A stretch of DNA of 64,000 nucleotides from an uncultured Acidobacteriaceae bacterium (GTDB lineage: Bacteria > Acidobacteriota > Terriglobia > Terriglobales > Acidobacteriaceae). The position numbers and the translations under genes were made by a program. The notes beneath the pieces are model-generated. The model was not told the DNA's origin. It did not search any database and was given only the letters and a program-made list of their open reading frames with translations. The stretch is from contig CALFMO010000005.1 in NCBI GenBank assembly GCA_937879855.1, forward strand, positions 124,001 through 188,000. Reading direction: 5' to 3'. Numbering within the stretch: the stretch's first letter is position 1; the number at the start of each line of letters is the position of its first letter. Positions 9,424 to 18,901 of the stretch are shown here, piece after piece.

Positions 9424-11307
9424 ATGAGCCGGCGTTTTCCCAACCGTCACGGATCCAGTCATCTTTCACGCCGTGAGTTTCTCGGCGCCGCGGCACGATT
9501 CAGTTCGCTATTGCCCGTATCTTCGCTACTGTCGGGATTACCCGGGCTTGCAGCAATTCAGAAGTCGCCGGCAACCGCGGCAAAGGGTAAATCCGGAAGT
9601 AGCGCGACTGGAGCGGCAGGGTTCACTTTCAAAGATATTGTTAAGGAATCTGGCCTTTCGGATGCGATCAACATTTTCGGGGGAGTGGAGCGGAAGCAGT
9701 ACATCCTGGAGGAAACGGGTTGCGGCGTGGCTCTTTTCGACTACGACCACGACGGCTGGCTGGACATTTTTATGGTGAACGGAACCCGCCTCGACGGAAT
9801 CTCGACGGCGCATCCGCCGAGCAATTTCCTGTTTCACAATAACCGCGACGGCACCTTCACCGACGTTACCGAAAAGGCAGGCCTGGTCAGATCTGGTTGG
9901 GGGCAAGGCTGCTGCGTCGGCGATTACGACAACGATGGTTTCGATGACCTGGTTGTGACCTATTGGGGCGGTATCGTCCTGTATCACAACAACGGCGACG
10001 GGACCTTCACCGATGTGTCAGAAAAAGCGGGTCTGCTGCAAAAAGGTACGCATCCGCGCTGGAATACCGGTTGCTGCTTTGTAGACTACGATCGCGACGG
10101 CCGCCTCGATCTTTTCGTTGCCAATTATGTGAATTTCGATTTGAATACGACGCCGGTCGCAGGAAGCAACGCGTACTGCCGCTATTTCGGATTGTCGGTT
10201 GGTTGCGGGCCCCAGGGCATGGGCGGAGGGACCAACATTCTGTATCACAATCGCGGCGACGGAACGTTCGAGGATGTATCGGTGCAGGCGGGAATTGCGG
10301 TTCCCCATGGTCCGTCGGATCCGTTCTTCGTCGCCGACCAGTGGATTCCCACGGGGTCTTACGGCTTGGGTGTGTCGGCGGCAGATTTCGACAACGACGG
10401 CTGGCCCGACATCTACGTGGCCTGCGATTCCGTTCCCAGCCGCTTCTATCACAATAAAGGGGACGGAACCTTCGAGGAAGTGGCTCGAGAGATCGGCTGC
10501 GCCGTGAATGAGAATGGCGGGATGCAGGGCGGCATGGGAGTGGCTGTCGGCGACTATGACTGTGACGGCTGGCTGGATATCGTCAAGACGAATTACTCTG
10601 ATCAGACTGCAAATTTGTACCACAACAATGGCGATGGCACCTTCTACGATGCTGTTCTGCAGGGCGGCATGGGCGGTAATACTCGCTACCTAGGATGGGG
10701 CGTAGGACTTTTCGACTTTGACAACGACGGCTGGCCAGACATTTTCATGTCAAACGGCCACGTCTTTCCTGAAGTGGACACGAAGAAGCTGCACCTCACG
10801 TTCAAACAGCGAAAGATCGTCTACCGGAACCTTGGAACGGGGCGCTTTGCGGACGTTACGGCCGAGAGCGGCCACGCACTGAGTGAGCCGCGCCCCAGCC
10901 GTGGAGCTGCATTTGGGGACTTCGACAATGATGGAGATGTTGACGTCGTGGTCATCAACATGAACGAGCCTCCATCTCTTCTGCGCAATGACTGCCCCGC
11001 CAGAAACAATTGGCTGAAGGTGAAATGCGTGGGGACCAAGTCAAATCGAAGCGCGATTGGCGCGCGTGTGCGTGTAGTAACGGGCCGACATTCGCAAATC
11101 AACGAAGTGATGAGCGGATCCAGCTATATCTCCCAGAATGATCTTCGTTTGCACTTTGGCCTGGGTCAAGCGAAACAGGCGGACTTGGTCGAGGTGCGAT
11201 GGCCGTTGGGCCTGGTGGAGTCCCTTAAGAGCGTTGATGCCAATCAACTGATCGTTTTGCAGGAAGGACATGGGATCTTGCGGCGAGAGAGGTTCGGGAA
11301 ATCGTAG
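9424..11307 (+). CDS. Tat-exported FG-GAP / ASPIC-UnbV (CRTAC1-like) protein 2
   Basis: A 627-residue protein with Tat signal SHLSRREFLGAAARF. Seven FG-GAP calcium loops are visible (LFDYDHDGWLDIFMVN, GDYDNDGFDDLVVT, VDYDRDGRLDLFVAN, ADFDNDGWPDIYVAC, GDYDCDGWLDIVKTN, FDFDNDGWPDIFMSN, GDFDNDGDVDVVVIN). The C-terminal ASPIC/UnbV domain carries the NRSAIGARVRV and NDLRLHFGLGQA motifs. It is the second gene of a TPR-ASPIC operon and ends against the convergent TonB receptor 1 gene, with a strong hairpin between. It is more distant from copies 3 and 4 than they are from each other. Role unknown; the context suggests an envelope or surface component linked to TonB receptors. Confidence 0.9.
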   Translation: MSRRFPNRHGSSHLSRREFLGAAARFSSLLPVSSLLSGLPGLAAIQKSPATAAKGKSGSSATGAAGFTFKDIVKESGLSDAINIFGGVERKQYILEETGCGVALFDYDHDGWLDIFMVNGTRLDGISTAHPPSNFLFHNNRDGTFTDVTEKAGLVRSGWGQGCCVGDYDNDGFDDLVVTYWGGIVLYHNNGDGTFTDVSEKAGLLQKGTHPRWNTGCCFVDYDRDGRLDLFVANYVNFDLNTTPVAGSNAYCRYFGLSVGCGPQGMGGGTNILYHNRGDGTFEDVSVQAGIAVPHGPSDPFFVADQWIPTGSYGLGVSAADFDNDGWPDIYVACDSVPSRFYHNKGDGTFEEVAREIGCAVNENGGMQGGMGVAVGDYDCDGWLDIVKTNYSDQTANLYHNNGDGTFYDAVLQGGMGGNTRYLGWGVGLFDFDNDGWPDIFMSNGHVFPEVDTKKLHLTFKQRKIVYRNLGTGRFADVTAESGHALSEPRPSRGAAFGDFDNDGDVDVVVINMNEPPSLLRNDCPARNNWLKVKCVGTKSNRSAIGARVRVVTGRHSQINEVMSGSSYISQNDLRLHFGLGQAKQADLVEVRWPLGLVESLKSVDANQLIVLQEGHGILRRERFGKS

Positions 11308-11322
11308 TCTTCGAGCAACAAA

Positions 11323-11353
11323 AGAGGGATGGTCCGTGTGGGACCATCCCTCT
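11323..11353. terminator. bidirectional rho-independent terminator
   Basis: Perfect 13-bp stem: AGAGGGATGGTCC (11323-11335), five-base loop, GGACCATCCCTCT (11341-11353). On the minus strand it is followed by TTTGTTGC. It lies 20 bases past the TonB receptor 1 stop and 15 bases past the ASPIC stop, serving both convergent genes. Confidence 0.8.
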
Positions 11354-11372
11354 GCACTTTCTCGGAGTGGAG

Positions 11373-14300
11373 TTAGAAGAACAGCTGCAATCCAAACTGG
11401 ATTCGCCTCGGGATGTTGCACTGGCTGCCTGTCTTCCCAAAGTTACCGTTTCCGTTGTTGGGTTGCCAGAACTGATCCACCGGGCAGAAGAAGACGCGGT
11501 TGAAAGCGTTACCCGCATCCGCTTCGAACCGGAGATATTTCTCTTCGCTGAAGTGAGTATCTTTGAAGATTGAAATATCTTCGTTGAAGTACCTGAATCC
11601 GCGCACGCTGGCGTCCTCTCGCGGCGCGTTGCCGAAAACGAGGGCACCGGGATCGGACCATCCGCCTTGATTCAAATACGAGTCGTTATAGGGGTTACTG
11701 AATTTCCCTGACCTGCCGCTACCGGCTTTGTTCGGGAACTTATTGTAGTTGAATAGGTATCCTCCGAAGTCATTCGGCATCGTGATGGACAAAGGTCTGC
11801 CGGACGAGTAACTCTGAATACCCGAGATCTGCCAGTCAGCGACAAGCTTGTTCAGGAAACCCGATGCATCACTCAAAACGGGTTGGCCCTTGCCGAACGG
11901 GAGTTTGTAGACCCACCCTACTGAGAAGATGTGCGGCACATCATCCGAACTGACGCTGTAGAGATCGCGCATGTCGCTGGGATTCTGTACCGGAGGGCCT
12001 CCGGAACCTAATCCCGTTTCCGACCCGTTGTTCATAAGCCGGGAGAACGTGTAGGAGACCTTCATCTCCAGGCCCGCACTCATATGTCGCTCGAAGGCAG
12101 CTTGGAAGGCGTTGTAGTGGCTATTCCCAAACGGGAAGAAGCGCCAATTGATCTGCTGATATTGCGGCCAGCTGCGGAGCGCCTGCGCCACAGATCCGCT
12201 GAACGTAGGATACGGAGCAGCCACTCCGCCGCAGTTGCTATTGCACACTCCGTTGGTAAAGGTAGCACCCAGGACGGGAGCACCCAGGCTAAGAACGCTA
12301 GCCGGGTTCATATTGTCATATACGCCGGCGGAGCTGCGCCCGTCGATCAGTCGAGTCCCGTGGTTGCCGACGTAGGCGAGGTCAATTCCCATGTTGCGGC
12401 TGAGTTGACGCTGGAATGACAACGACCAGTTCTGATAACGCGGCATTGTGTAGGTTCGCGGATCCACGCCAACCGGGTTGCCGCCATTCGATACGTCAGG
12501 CCTAAGCTGGGGCGGCAGCACGATCGTGCCTGCGGGCCAGCCGCAAGGGACATTTACAGTTGTAAGTTGGGTGCGGGTTGCGGGGCATGCTCCCTTGCCA
12601 TTGAAATAAAATGCGGGGGCGAGCCCATTGACGTTATTGGGCGCGACGGGGTTGGTTTGATAACCATCCACGGGATACGGATCCCAGGAGTCTGCCTGGA
12701 CGCCGGCATAGTACATGCCATAGCCACCACGGATTACCGTCTTCGGATTGATGGAATACGCGAACCCCAGGCGCGGCCCAACGTTCCAACTGGATTTTCC
12801 ATACGCTTTGTTAGCGTTGAAGACGGTGGCGCCTTTCACTCCGACTGGATTTGGAGCTGAGGGGTCAAACGTAGAGAAGCGGTTGTACTCTTCGCTAAGG
12901 CCTCCCTGCCAGTCGAAGCGCAGCCCCAAAGTCACATTGAGGTTCTTCATTAGCTTGAGGTCGTCGTTGCCCCAGAACGAGGCATATTTCATCTTCGGCA
13001 TGTATTTGAACGGCACCGAGAAATTGGCGTCATTGACCTGACCCAGGATGAATGAAGCGAACTCATTTCCGGTTTGGCCAGCATTCAGAATCGCACCAGT
13101 CGAGCTATAGCCCGCAGTTTCGTTGTCATTGAAATTGAAGTTGCCGCCGGTGTTTACGGCCCACCCGGTCTGGGGGAAGGTCATGTAACGGTATTCGACA
13201 CCAGCCTTAATCGTGTGCTTGCCAGTGGTCCAAGCCACGTCGTCCAGGAACTGATAGCGGTTGTTGATATCAGCTCCCCCACTGGCCCAAGGCGTTCCAA
13301 AGTGAGTGTAACCAACTGAGCCATTGAAGTTGAGCTGAGGAAATCCAGCATTGTTGAAGATTGGCGAATCGGGAAGGCCAAGCCCCAGTTTCTGATTCCA
13401 TCCCACTCCGCCGGCCAATTGATGCCCCAGCATCATCCAGCGGTCGTAAGCCAAGGTCGTATGGTTAAACAAATTTGGCCTGATGATCCAGTTCATCTGC
13501 AGGTGTTCAAAGTGGTTGGTGATGCGCTGATAGAACCCCTGACCAATGTAGGTGTCGTTCTTCTGGGAGGCCGTTTCGCCATTGTTCACCGTATTACAGC
13601 CCTGCGGACCACCGCAATGTGCGATGCGGGGCCGGATGTTTTCGTAATACGTGTTCGAGATCGAGAACTTGTCATTGAAGTTGTGATCGAAGCGGAACAG
13701 CCACGTCCGCACGTTGATCTTGTCGTTGTCATCCGAGTTTCCGCCGAACCCATTCACGCGGACCGTCTGGCGATCCAAGGCAGGGATGTTGGGAATAACT
13801 GCGGTCGCCAAAGGACTCCAGAGAGGATCGTTCGATGGAATAATGTTCGCCTTCCCAGCGATTGGCGCACCGGTGATGGTGTCAAAGCCATAACCGTCAC
13901 GCACCGGCACACCACCCACCAGCCTGGTGGTCGCGGGGTTGTAGATCTCCCCTACGTAAACGGGCCGACCCAAGACGTCGGAAACAGGGTTGCCCTTCGA
14001 GTCTGTTAATTGTTTACCAGTTAGGAATTCGCTGAAATTTCCTTGCCGCTGCAACGGAGTGGCAAGAGTATTCACGAAACCTGTGTTTACCGTGCTGTGG
14101 TAATCAAGACCGTCGAGGTTGAAGAACCAGAAGGTTTGTTTTACTTTCGGGATTGGGCCACCAACCGCGAAGCCCCAGTTGTTTTGGCCGAGAGGAAGCG
14201 TCTTTCCCAAGCCCCCCTTAACCAACACCGGTCCCAGGAAGTAATTGGATGCGTCGAACTTGTTGTTTGTGTAGAAGTCGTAAAGGTTGCCGTGGAACTT

Positions 14301-15074
14301 GCTGGTGCCGGACTTCGTGGTGTAGGTGATGAAACCGCCGCTGGTGTGGCCGTATTGTGCCGAGAAGGTATTTTGCACAACCGTCATTTCCCGAACAGAG
14401 GGATAGGGGATCGAGCTTTCTTGTGTCTGTTGGTGCCCTTCTGCGTATCCGAATGCCGCACCGTCAAACCAGTTCTCAGTCGCCATCGTCTGGCCGCCGT
14501 TCATACGCGAGGTGAACTGGCTGCCACGGAAAATCGCGTCACCGTTGGGCTGCATGGGCACATAGCCGGGTTGAAGCTGCAGCAGCGACTCGGCCAGGCG
14601 GATGTCGGCGCCCATGACGGCAGGGAGGTCGTGATAATACTCTTCGCCGACCGTATGCTGCACTGTCGCCGTCTCGGTGTTGACGAGTTCAGTGGTGGCA
14701 GCTTCCACCTGCACGCTTTCCGTGGTTGCCCCGACATCGAGTCTTGCGTCCACACGCACCGTCTGACCGCCGGTAAGCGCGTTCCCGGTGCGGCTGAAAA
14801 TTTTGAAACCTGCTTTTTCGATATCCACTCGGTAGGTGCCAAGGATAAGAGGCGGGGTGCTGTAGTTGCCAGCGTTGTTCGTACCGACAATTGTCTTGAC
14901 GCTGGTCTGCTCGTCGGTGATGGTGACCTTGGCGTCAGGGATGGCAGCGCCACTGGCGTCAGTAACTACGCCGGTAATCACAGCTCGATCCGCAAGCTGC
15001 GCGTACGATTGTTGTTGGCTGAACCAAACCAAGGCGATTAACAGAGAGAATACAGAAATGCCCCACCGTTTCAT
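11373..15074 (-). CDS. Oar-like TonB-dependent receptor 1
   Basis: A 1233-residue outer-membrane transporter. Sec signal MKRWGISVFSLLIALVWF ending near SYAQ, preceded by a GGGAGG ribosome site. Residues ~30-115 form a carboxypeptidase-regulatory-like beta-sandwich (ITGVVTDASGAAIPDAKVT, AGNYSTPPLILGTYRVDIE). The plug follows (~125-250, with HTSGGFITYTTKSGTSKFHGN at its end), then a long 22-strand-type barrel ending in Phe (FGLQLFF), the usual outer-membrane assembly signal. The family is the Oar/cyclic-beta-glucan type abundant in Acidobacteriota; the ligand is probably an oligosaccharide by context. No SusD homologue is next to it. Its promoter has the same layout as the other two receptor genes, but the operator-like palindrome has a CC rather than CG centre. 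Confidence 0.9.
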   Translation of the reverse strand: MKRWGISVFSLLIALVWFSQQQSYAQLADRAVITGVVTDASGAAIPDAKVTITDEQTSVKTIVGTNNAGNYSTPPLILGTYRVDIEKAGFKIFSRTGNALTGGQTVRVDARLDVGATTESVQVEAATTELVNTETATVQHTVGEEYYHDLPAVMGADIRLAESLLQLQPGYVPMQPNGDAIFRGSQFTSRMNGGQTMATENWFDGAAFGYAEGHQQTQESSIPYPSVREMTVVQNTFSAQYGHTSGGFITYTTKSGTSKFHGNLYDFYTNNKFDASNYFLGPVLVKGGLGKTLPLGQNNWGFAVGGPIPKVKQTFWFFNLDGLDYHSTVNTGFVNTLATPLQRQGNFSEFLTGKQLTDSKGNPVSDVLGRPVYVGEIYNPATTRLVGGVPVRDGYGFDTITGAPIAGKANIIPSNDPLWSPLATAVIPNIPALDRQTVRVNGFGGNSDDNDKINVRTWLFRFDHNFNDKFSISNTYYENIRPRIAHCGGPQGCNTVNNGETASQKNDTYIGQGFYQRITNHFEHLQMNWIIRPNLFNHTTLAYDRWMMLGHQLAGGVGWNQKLGLGLPDSPIFNNAGFPQLNFNGSVGYTHFGTPWASGGADINNRYQFLDDVAWTTGKHTIKAGVEYRYMTFPQTGWAVNTGGNFNFNDNETAGYSSTGAILNAGQTGNEFASFILGQVNDANFSVPFKYMPKMKYASFWGNDDLKLMKNLNVTLGLRFDWQGGLSEEYNRFSTFDPSAPNPVGVKGATVFNANKAYGKSSWNVGPRLGFAYSINPKTVIRGGYGMYYAGVQADSWDPYPVDGYQTNPVAPNNVNGLAPAFYFNGKGACPATRTQLTTVNVPCGWPAGTIVLPPQLRPDVSNGGNPVGVDPRTYTMPRYQNWSLSFQRQLSRNMGIDLAYVGNHGTRLIDGRSSAGVYDNMNPASVLSLGAPVLGATFTNGVCNSNCGGVAAPYPTFSGSVAQALRSWPQYQQINWRFFPFGNSHYNAFQAAFERHMSAGLEMKVSYTFSRLMNNGSETGLGSGGPPVQNPSDMRDLYSVSSDDVPHIFSVGWVYKLPFGKGQPVLSDASGFLNKLVADWQISGIQSYSSGRPLSITMPNDFGGYLFNYNKFPNKAGSGRSGKFSNPYNDSYLNQGGWSDPGALVFGNAPREDASVRGFRYFNEDISIFKDTHFSEEKYLRFEADAGNAFNRVFFCPVDQFWQPNNGNGNFGKTGSQCNIPRRIQFGLQLFF

Positions 15075-15115
15075 CTGGCGCCTCCCTTTTTTGCTTTCTA
15101 CCCCTAGCGGCCCCT

Positions 15116-15133
15116 TGAGAAAACCTTTTCTCA
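15116..15133. promoter_or_regulatory. operator-like palindrome at TonB receptor 1 promoter
   Basis: TGAGAAAACCTTTTCTCA: two perfect 8-base arms around CC. Its core GAAAACCTTTTC (15119-15130) resembles the ASPIC 3 site GTAAACCTTTAC. It starts 14 bases after the -10 hexamer, the same place as the CG-centred operators at the other receptor genes. Confidence 0.5.
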
Positions 15134-15144
15134 GATGGATGGAA

Positions 15145-15174
15145 CTTTTACAACTAGTTCATTGTGACTGTCAA
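15145..15174 (-). promoter_or_regulatory. promoter of TonB receptor 1
   Basis: On the minus strand: consensus -35 TTGACA (15169-15174), 18-base spacer, -10 TAAAAG (15145-15150). The -35 and spacer match those of the other two receptor genes. Confidence 0.5.
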
Positions 15175-15599
15175 GCTAATTCTTTTGTACTAAATCAAAT
15201 TTTCGCAGTGAGCGGTTTCGTAACCGAAATTGTCGACCTAGAACCGCCCAGACGCAGCTTTTTGCCAGGCGCATTGGAGAGTAAACAGACCGCAAGTCAC
15301 TGATAGCAAGTGGACAGTTGGAAGGTGAGACAGGTCGTTCTAAAATCGCGAAAGGCTAGTCGTTTTCGTTCGTCCCTCAATTGCCTCTCTAGAGGGAAGA
15401 TCAAAGTCCAGACCTCAGTGCCGCCAGCAAATGTCGAGCGAATCAGCGACTAAGGCGATGTTTCTCGAGTTGGCAGAAATCGTTTTCTTGAGCCTGGCGC
15501 ACCAGGGAAGAGCTAAACCGGGGTCGGGCAAAGTTGTGAGCTACCAATTTCCTGGGGGCGTTTCATGATCTACGCAATCCCTTCAACCCTCTTCGGGCC

Positions 15600-18500
15600 T
15601 TACTCGCGGTCTGCTCCGGGATGTTGTGCACTTCGGCTCTTCGATATGTCGCGACGCGTCTTCTGAAGTTCGTTGTTTTCCTGGTCCAGGCGCGTGAACG
15701 AGTCCAGCGCCTTCTTGCTTTCATCAAGATTGCCGAGCCTGCGGTAGATCCCTGCCAGGACGTAATAGTAGGAAGACGAGCGCTGATTCAAAGAGACGGC
15801 GTGGTTCAGGGAATCGACAGCAGCCTGAAGCTGACCTTGGCGCTCATGGGCTCGCGCCATCTGAAACCAGGCAGTATCGGACTTGGGATCAAGCTCGAGA
15901 GCTTTCTGCGCGTAATCGAGGGCCTTTGCCGGGTTCTCGGTGCGGTTGTAGTACGCGCTTAAATTCACATAGGCAGATACGAACCTGCCATGGCGCTGCT
16001 CATTGAGGGCGATCGCTTTTTGATAGGTCTGAATTGCATCGGTATCATTCCCCAACGCTTCCTGGGCGAAGCCCAAAGCATCGATGGCTTCAACGTAGGA
16101 GGGGTCGAGCCGGATCGCCTCTTCCAAATGTTTGCGCGCGTCCGGCCAATTGTCTTGGATCGAAAATAGTTTCCCCAGATCATAATGGCATTCGCTGCAT
16201 CTCGGAGCGTAGCGAAGAGCTTGTTCAAACTCAGTTTCTGCGGCATCGTAACGGCCGATTATCATAAGATCGCGCCCCAAAACTTTGTGCGCGTCGGCGT
16301 TTTTGACATTGAAGCTGAGCGATTGGGCGAGGGATTTGATCGAGTCGCCAATTTTTTTCTGCGCGAACTGGCTGTAACCGAGGGAGTACCAACCCCACGC
16401 AGAACTGGGATGTTCCTTTACGTACGAGACGAGCAAAGGTTCGACTTCTTTATATCGGCCCTCGCGAAAATAGGTTTCAAACTCGGAGACGGTTGCGGGA
16501 GCGTCCTCGGTGGTTTTGCTGTCGTTCGCTCCGCTGGCGGCATCCGCGGTACCAGGCACGACAGGCGGTTTCAGCTTGCCAATACTCTGCCGGGCAGTTA
16601 AGTCACCAGGATTTAGTTTTAATGCTTCTTGATAGGCGGCGACGGCGTCGTCCGTATTGCCTTCTTTCTCCAATACAGCGCCCAGGAAATGCTGTGCGAC
16701 AGGAGAGTTCGGCTGCAGTTTGATGGCATGACGGAACTTTGATTCGGCTGCCTGCAGTTCGCCGTTTTGAAGATCCGCCTGGCCTTCCGAGATATCAAGT
16801 TCCGCATTCTCATTGCGCTCGTCGGCGGAGGAGAGCTCCCGTCCTTTCTTAACCTCCGCCGCCCCTTCCTCTTGCCGACCGCTCCGCGCCAACGCCAAAC
16901 CTAGCTGGTAATGCGCTTCGCCGCTTGTGGGATCGAGGCGCGTTGCATCTCGCAGTTCCGTAATTGCTTCGCCAACCTTGGCGCCTTGCAGCAGCACTTT
17001 GCCCAAGGCCAGATGTGCCCGGGCAAAGTCCGGCGCAATCGAAATGATTTTTCGCAATTGCTCCATCTGTTTCGCAGCGCCGTAGCTCGGACTGTTACCG
17101 TAAGCCTCGGCAAGATTGAACTGAGCCCTGATCAATGTCGGATCGAGAGATACGGCTTTCTCCAATTCGCCAATCGCACCTTCCAAGTCCGTGAGCATGA
17201 GCACAGCGCCGAGGTTCGCATGAGCGTCTGCGTATTCCGGACGAATTCGGAGAGCCTCGCGAAATTCAGCAATGGCTTTCTCGTCCCCGTTGTTTTGGGC
17301 CAAAACTAGGCCCATATTGTTGTGAGCCTCAGCGTAATCCGGACGCAAATTCAGCGCTTGCCGGAACTCGGCTAAAACCTGGTTGCTGTCGGCGCCCGTG
17401 CGGCCAAGCACGAGACCGAGAATATTGTGCAGTTCCGCGAGGTCGGGGCCCTTTGATATGGCCTCGCGAAGCGACGTAATCGCGCCATCCCAATCGGGAG
17501 CGGGAATGGCGGAGTTGGCGTTAAGCCCGGCTTCGAATTGTGGCAGCGCCCGCGGGACTTGGTTCTGCCGAAGAAAAACTAAGCCAAGATCGATGAAGCT
17601 GGCCGCGGTTGCTGGCGAGAGGGCGATGGCGCGCTCCAGACTTAGCCTGGCGCCGGCCAAGTCGCCTTCGTCGCGTTGCGCCGTTCCCAGCAACGCATAA
17701 CTGGCGGCCGCCGCAGGATCGAGGCGAGTGCTGGTTTTAAGCTCTGAGATGGCCTTCTGTTTTGCGCCGCTATACCACAGTGCGGCGCCATAGTTGTAGT
17801 GAACGTCTGCGGAGTCCGGTTGAAGGGCGACGGCGCGTTCCAGGTGCGGCAATGCAGAGGCTGTGTCTCCCTCTTGGCCCAAAATATATCCGAGAAGGTT
17901 CTGAGCATTGCCATCGTTCTCGTCAGCGGCCAAGGCGGTGGAGAGTTGTTCCTTAGCTGAACTTAAGTCGCCTTTGGCCAGATCGTCCTGCGCCCGTTTG
18001 TAGTATTGATTTGTCGCAAGCGACTCGGTTTGTCCTTTGTGTGCCGCCGCCGCTTGCTGCTTTAGCGTGAAACCGAGGCCGTAATAGGCTTCGCGCATTT
18101 GGGGATCGATCTCCAGTGCGTGTTCGAAAGCCGTCGTGGCTGCCGACAAATCACCGTTCTGACGAAGTGTCTGGCCGAGTTCGCATTGCACCGTCGGATT
18201 TTTCGGTTGAGCTTGTGCCACTCGACGTAATTGGACAAGCGCTCCTGCGGCGTCTCCGTTCTCGCGCAGCGCCAGTCCGAGGTTGAGATGTGCCGCCCAA
18301 CTGTTTGGCTCGAGGGCCAAAGCCTTTTGGAAGGCAGTTATCGCGCCAGCAAGATTGCCGCTCTTGGCCAGTGCGGAACCCAAATTCGTATAGGCTCGCG
18401 CATACTTCGGATCCAGAGAAAGGGCCCTCTGCAATTCCGAGATTGCGTCGGGCAGGTTGCCCCGCCCCATCAGGAATGCGCCTAACCAGTTATGTGCTTC

Positions 18501-18776
18501 GGCTGAGGACGGGGCCAGTTTGACAGCCTGTTTGAAGGCATCGAAGGCTTGTGGATAGTCTCCATGATTCCAGTAAGCTTGTCCAAGTTTGATGTAAAGC
18601 TTCGAATTAGCTGGCTCACGCTTGAGCGAGGCCTGAATCTCTGCCAGGGAAGGGGCTGCGTCGGTTTCCCTCGCCTGCCCCTGAGTCTTGTTTAAGGCAG
18701 ACGCTTCCGCGGGACTTCGAACGGTGAAGAAAAGCGAAATTAGGCACGCGGATGCAAAGCGGAGGGTGAGCTTCAT
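15600..18776 (-). CDS. very large secreted TPR-repeat protein 2
   Basis: A 1058-residue protein that is almost entirely tetratricopeptide repeats after a Sec signal (MKLTLRFASACLISLFFTV, cleavage near AEA). Repeat units such as AYTNLGSALAKSGNLAGAI and AHYQLGLALARSGRQEEGA recur with a ~34-residue period from about residue 45 to the end, well over twenty copies, with a short non-repeat linker around residues 735-760 (VVPGTADAASGANDSK). No enzymatic motif is seen. It is transcribed leftward and not tightly linked to another gene. The role is likely a periplasmic or surface scaffold; no partner can be named. No operator-like site was found directly in front of it. Confidence 0.85.
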   Translation of the reverse strand: MKLTLRFASACLISLFFTVRSPAEASALNKTQGQARETDAAPSLAEIQASLKREPANSKLYIKLGQAYWNHGDYPQAFDAFKQAVKLAPSSAEAHNWLGAFLMGRGNLPDAISELQRALSLDPKYARAYTNLGSALAKSGNLAGAITAFQKALALEPNSWAAHLNLGLALRENGDAAGALVQLRRVAQAQPKNPTVQCELGQTLRQNGDLSAATTAFEHALEIDPQMREAYYGLGFTLKQQAAAAHKGQTESLATNQYYKRAQDDLAKGDLSSAKEQLSTALAADENDGNAQNLLGYILGQEGDTASALPHLERAVALQPDSADVHYNYGAALWYSGAKQKAISELKTSTRLDPAAAASYALLGTAQRDEGDLAGARLSLERAIALSPATAASFIDLGLVFLRQNQVPRALPQFEAGLNANSAIPAPDWDGAITSLREAISKGPDLAELHNILGLVLGRTGADSNQVLAEFRQALNLRPDYAEAHNNMGLVLAQNNGDEKAIAEFREALRIRPEYADAHANLGAVLMLTDLEGAIGELEKAVSLDPTLIRAQFNLAEAYGNSPSYGAAKQMEQLRKIISIAPDFARAHLALGKVLLQGAKVGEAITELRDATRLDPTSGEAHYQLGLALARSGRQEEGAAEVKKGRELSSADERNENAELDISEGQADLQNGELQAAESKFRHAIKLQPNSPVAQHFLGAVLEKEGNTDDAVAAYQEALKLNPGDLTARQSIGKLKPPVVPGTADAASGANDSKTTEDAPATVSEFETYFREGRYKEVEPLLVSYVKEHPSSAWGWYSLGYSQFAQKKIGDSIKSLAQSLSFNVKNADAHKVLGRDLMIIGRYDAAETEFEQALRYAPRCSECHYDLGKLFSIQDNWPDARKHLEEAIRLDPSYVEAIDALGFAQEALGNDTDAIQTYQKAIALNEQRHGRFVSAYVNLSAYYNRTENPAKALDYAQKALELDPKSDTAWFQMARAHERQGQLQAAVDSLNHAVSLNQRSSSYYYVLAGIYRRLGNLDESKKALDSFTRLDQENNELQKTRRDISKSRSAQHPGADRE

Positions 18777-18901
18777 GAATCAGGGCCTGACAATCGAAGG
18801 ATGTATTTCAAGTATGCTCTCACCCCCTAGGAAAAAGCGCAATGCAACTTTCGGGGCTTCCAGAGTGGTGAATAGGCTGTTCTCAGGTCACTCCTGTCCC
18901 A

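Larger units (their letters stand above)
15075..15599. other. 525-base intergenic region upstream of TonB receptor 1
   Basis: No gene is seen. The region holds the receptor promoter (15145-15174), a perfect-armed palindrome just after it (15116-15133), and two further operator-like sequences: GGTTTCGTAACC at 15214-15225 and GAAATCGTTTTC at 15476-15487. The part next to 15600 is the 3' flank of the leftward TPR gene. Confidence 0.5.

Noticed and set aside
9700..10980. Recurring short DNA repeats that look like a tandem-repeat or CRISPR-like array
   Set aside because: They are degenerate, codon-phased repeats encoding FG-GAP calcium loops, not identical repeats with spacers.
14043..15041. 332-codon rightward frame inside TonB receptor 1
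   Set aside because: It is antisense to the signal, regulatory-domain and plug coding sequence of a clear receptor gene, and has no recognisable domain or ribosome site.
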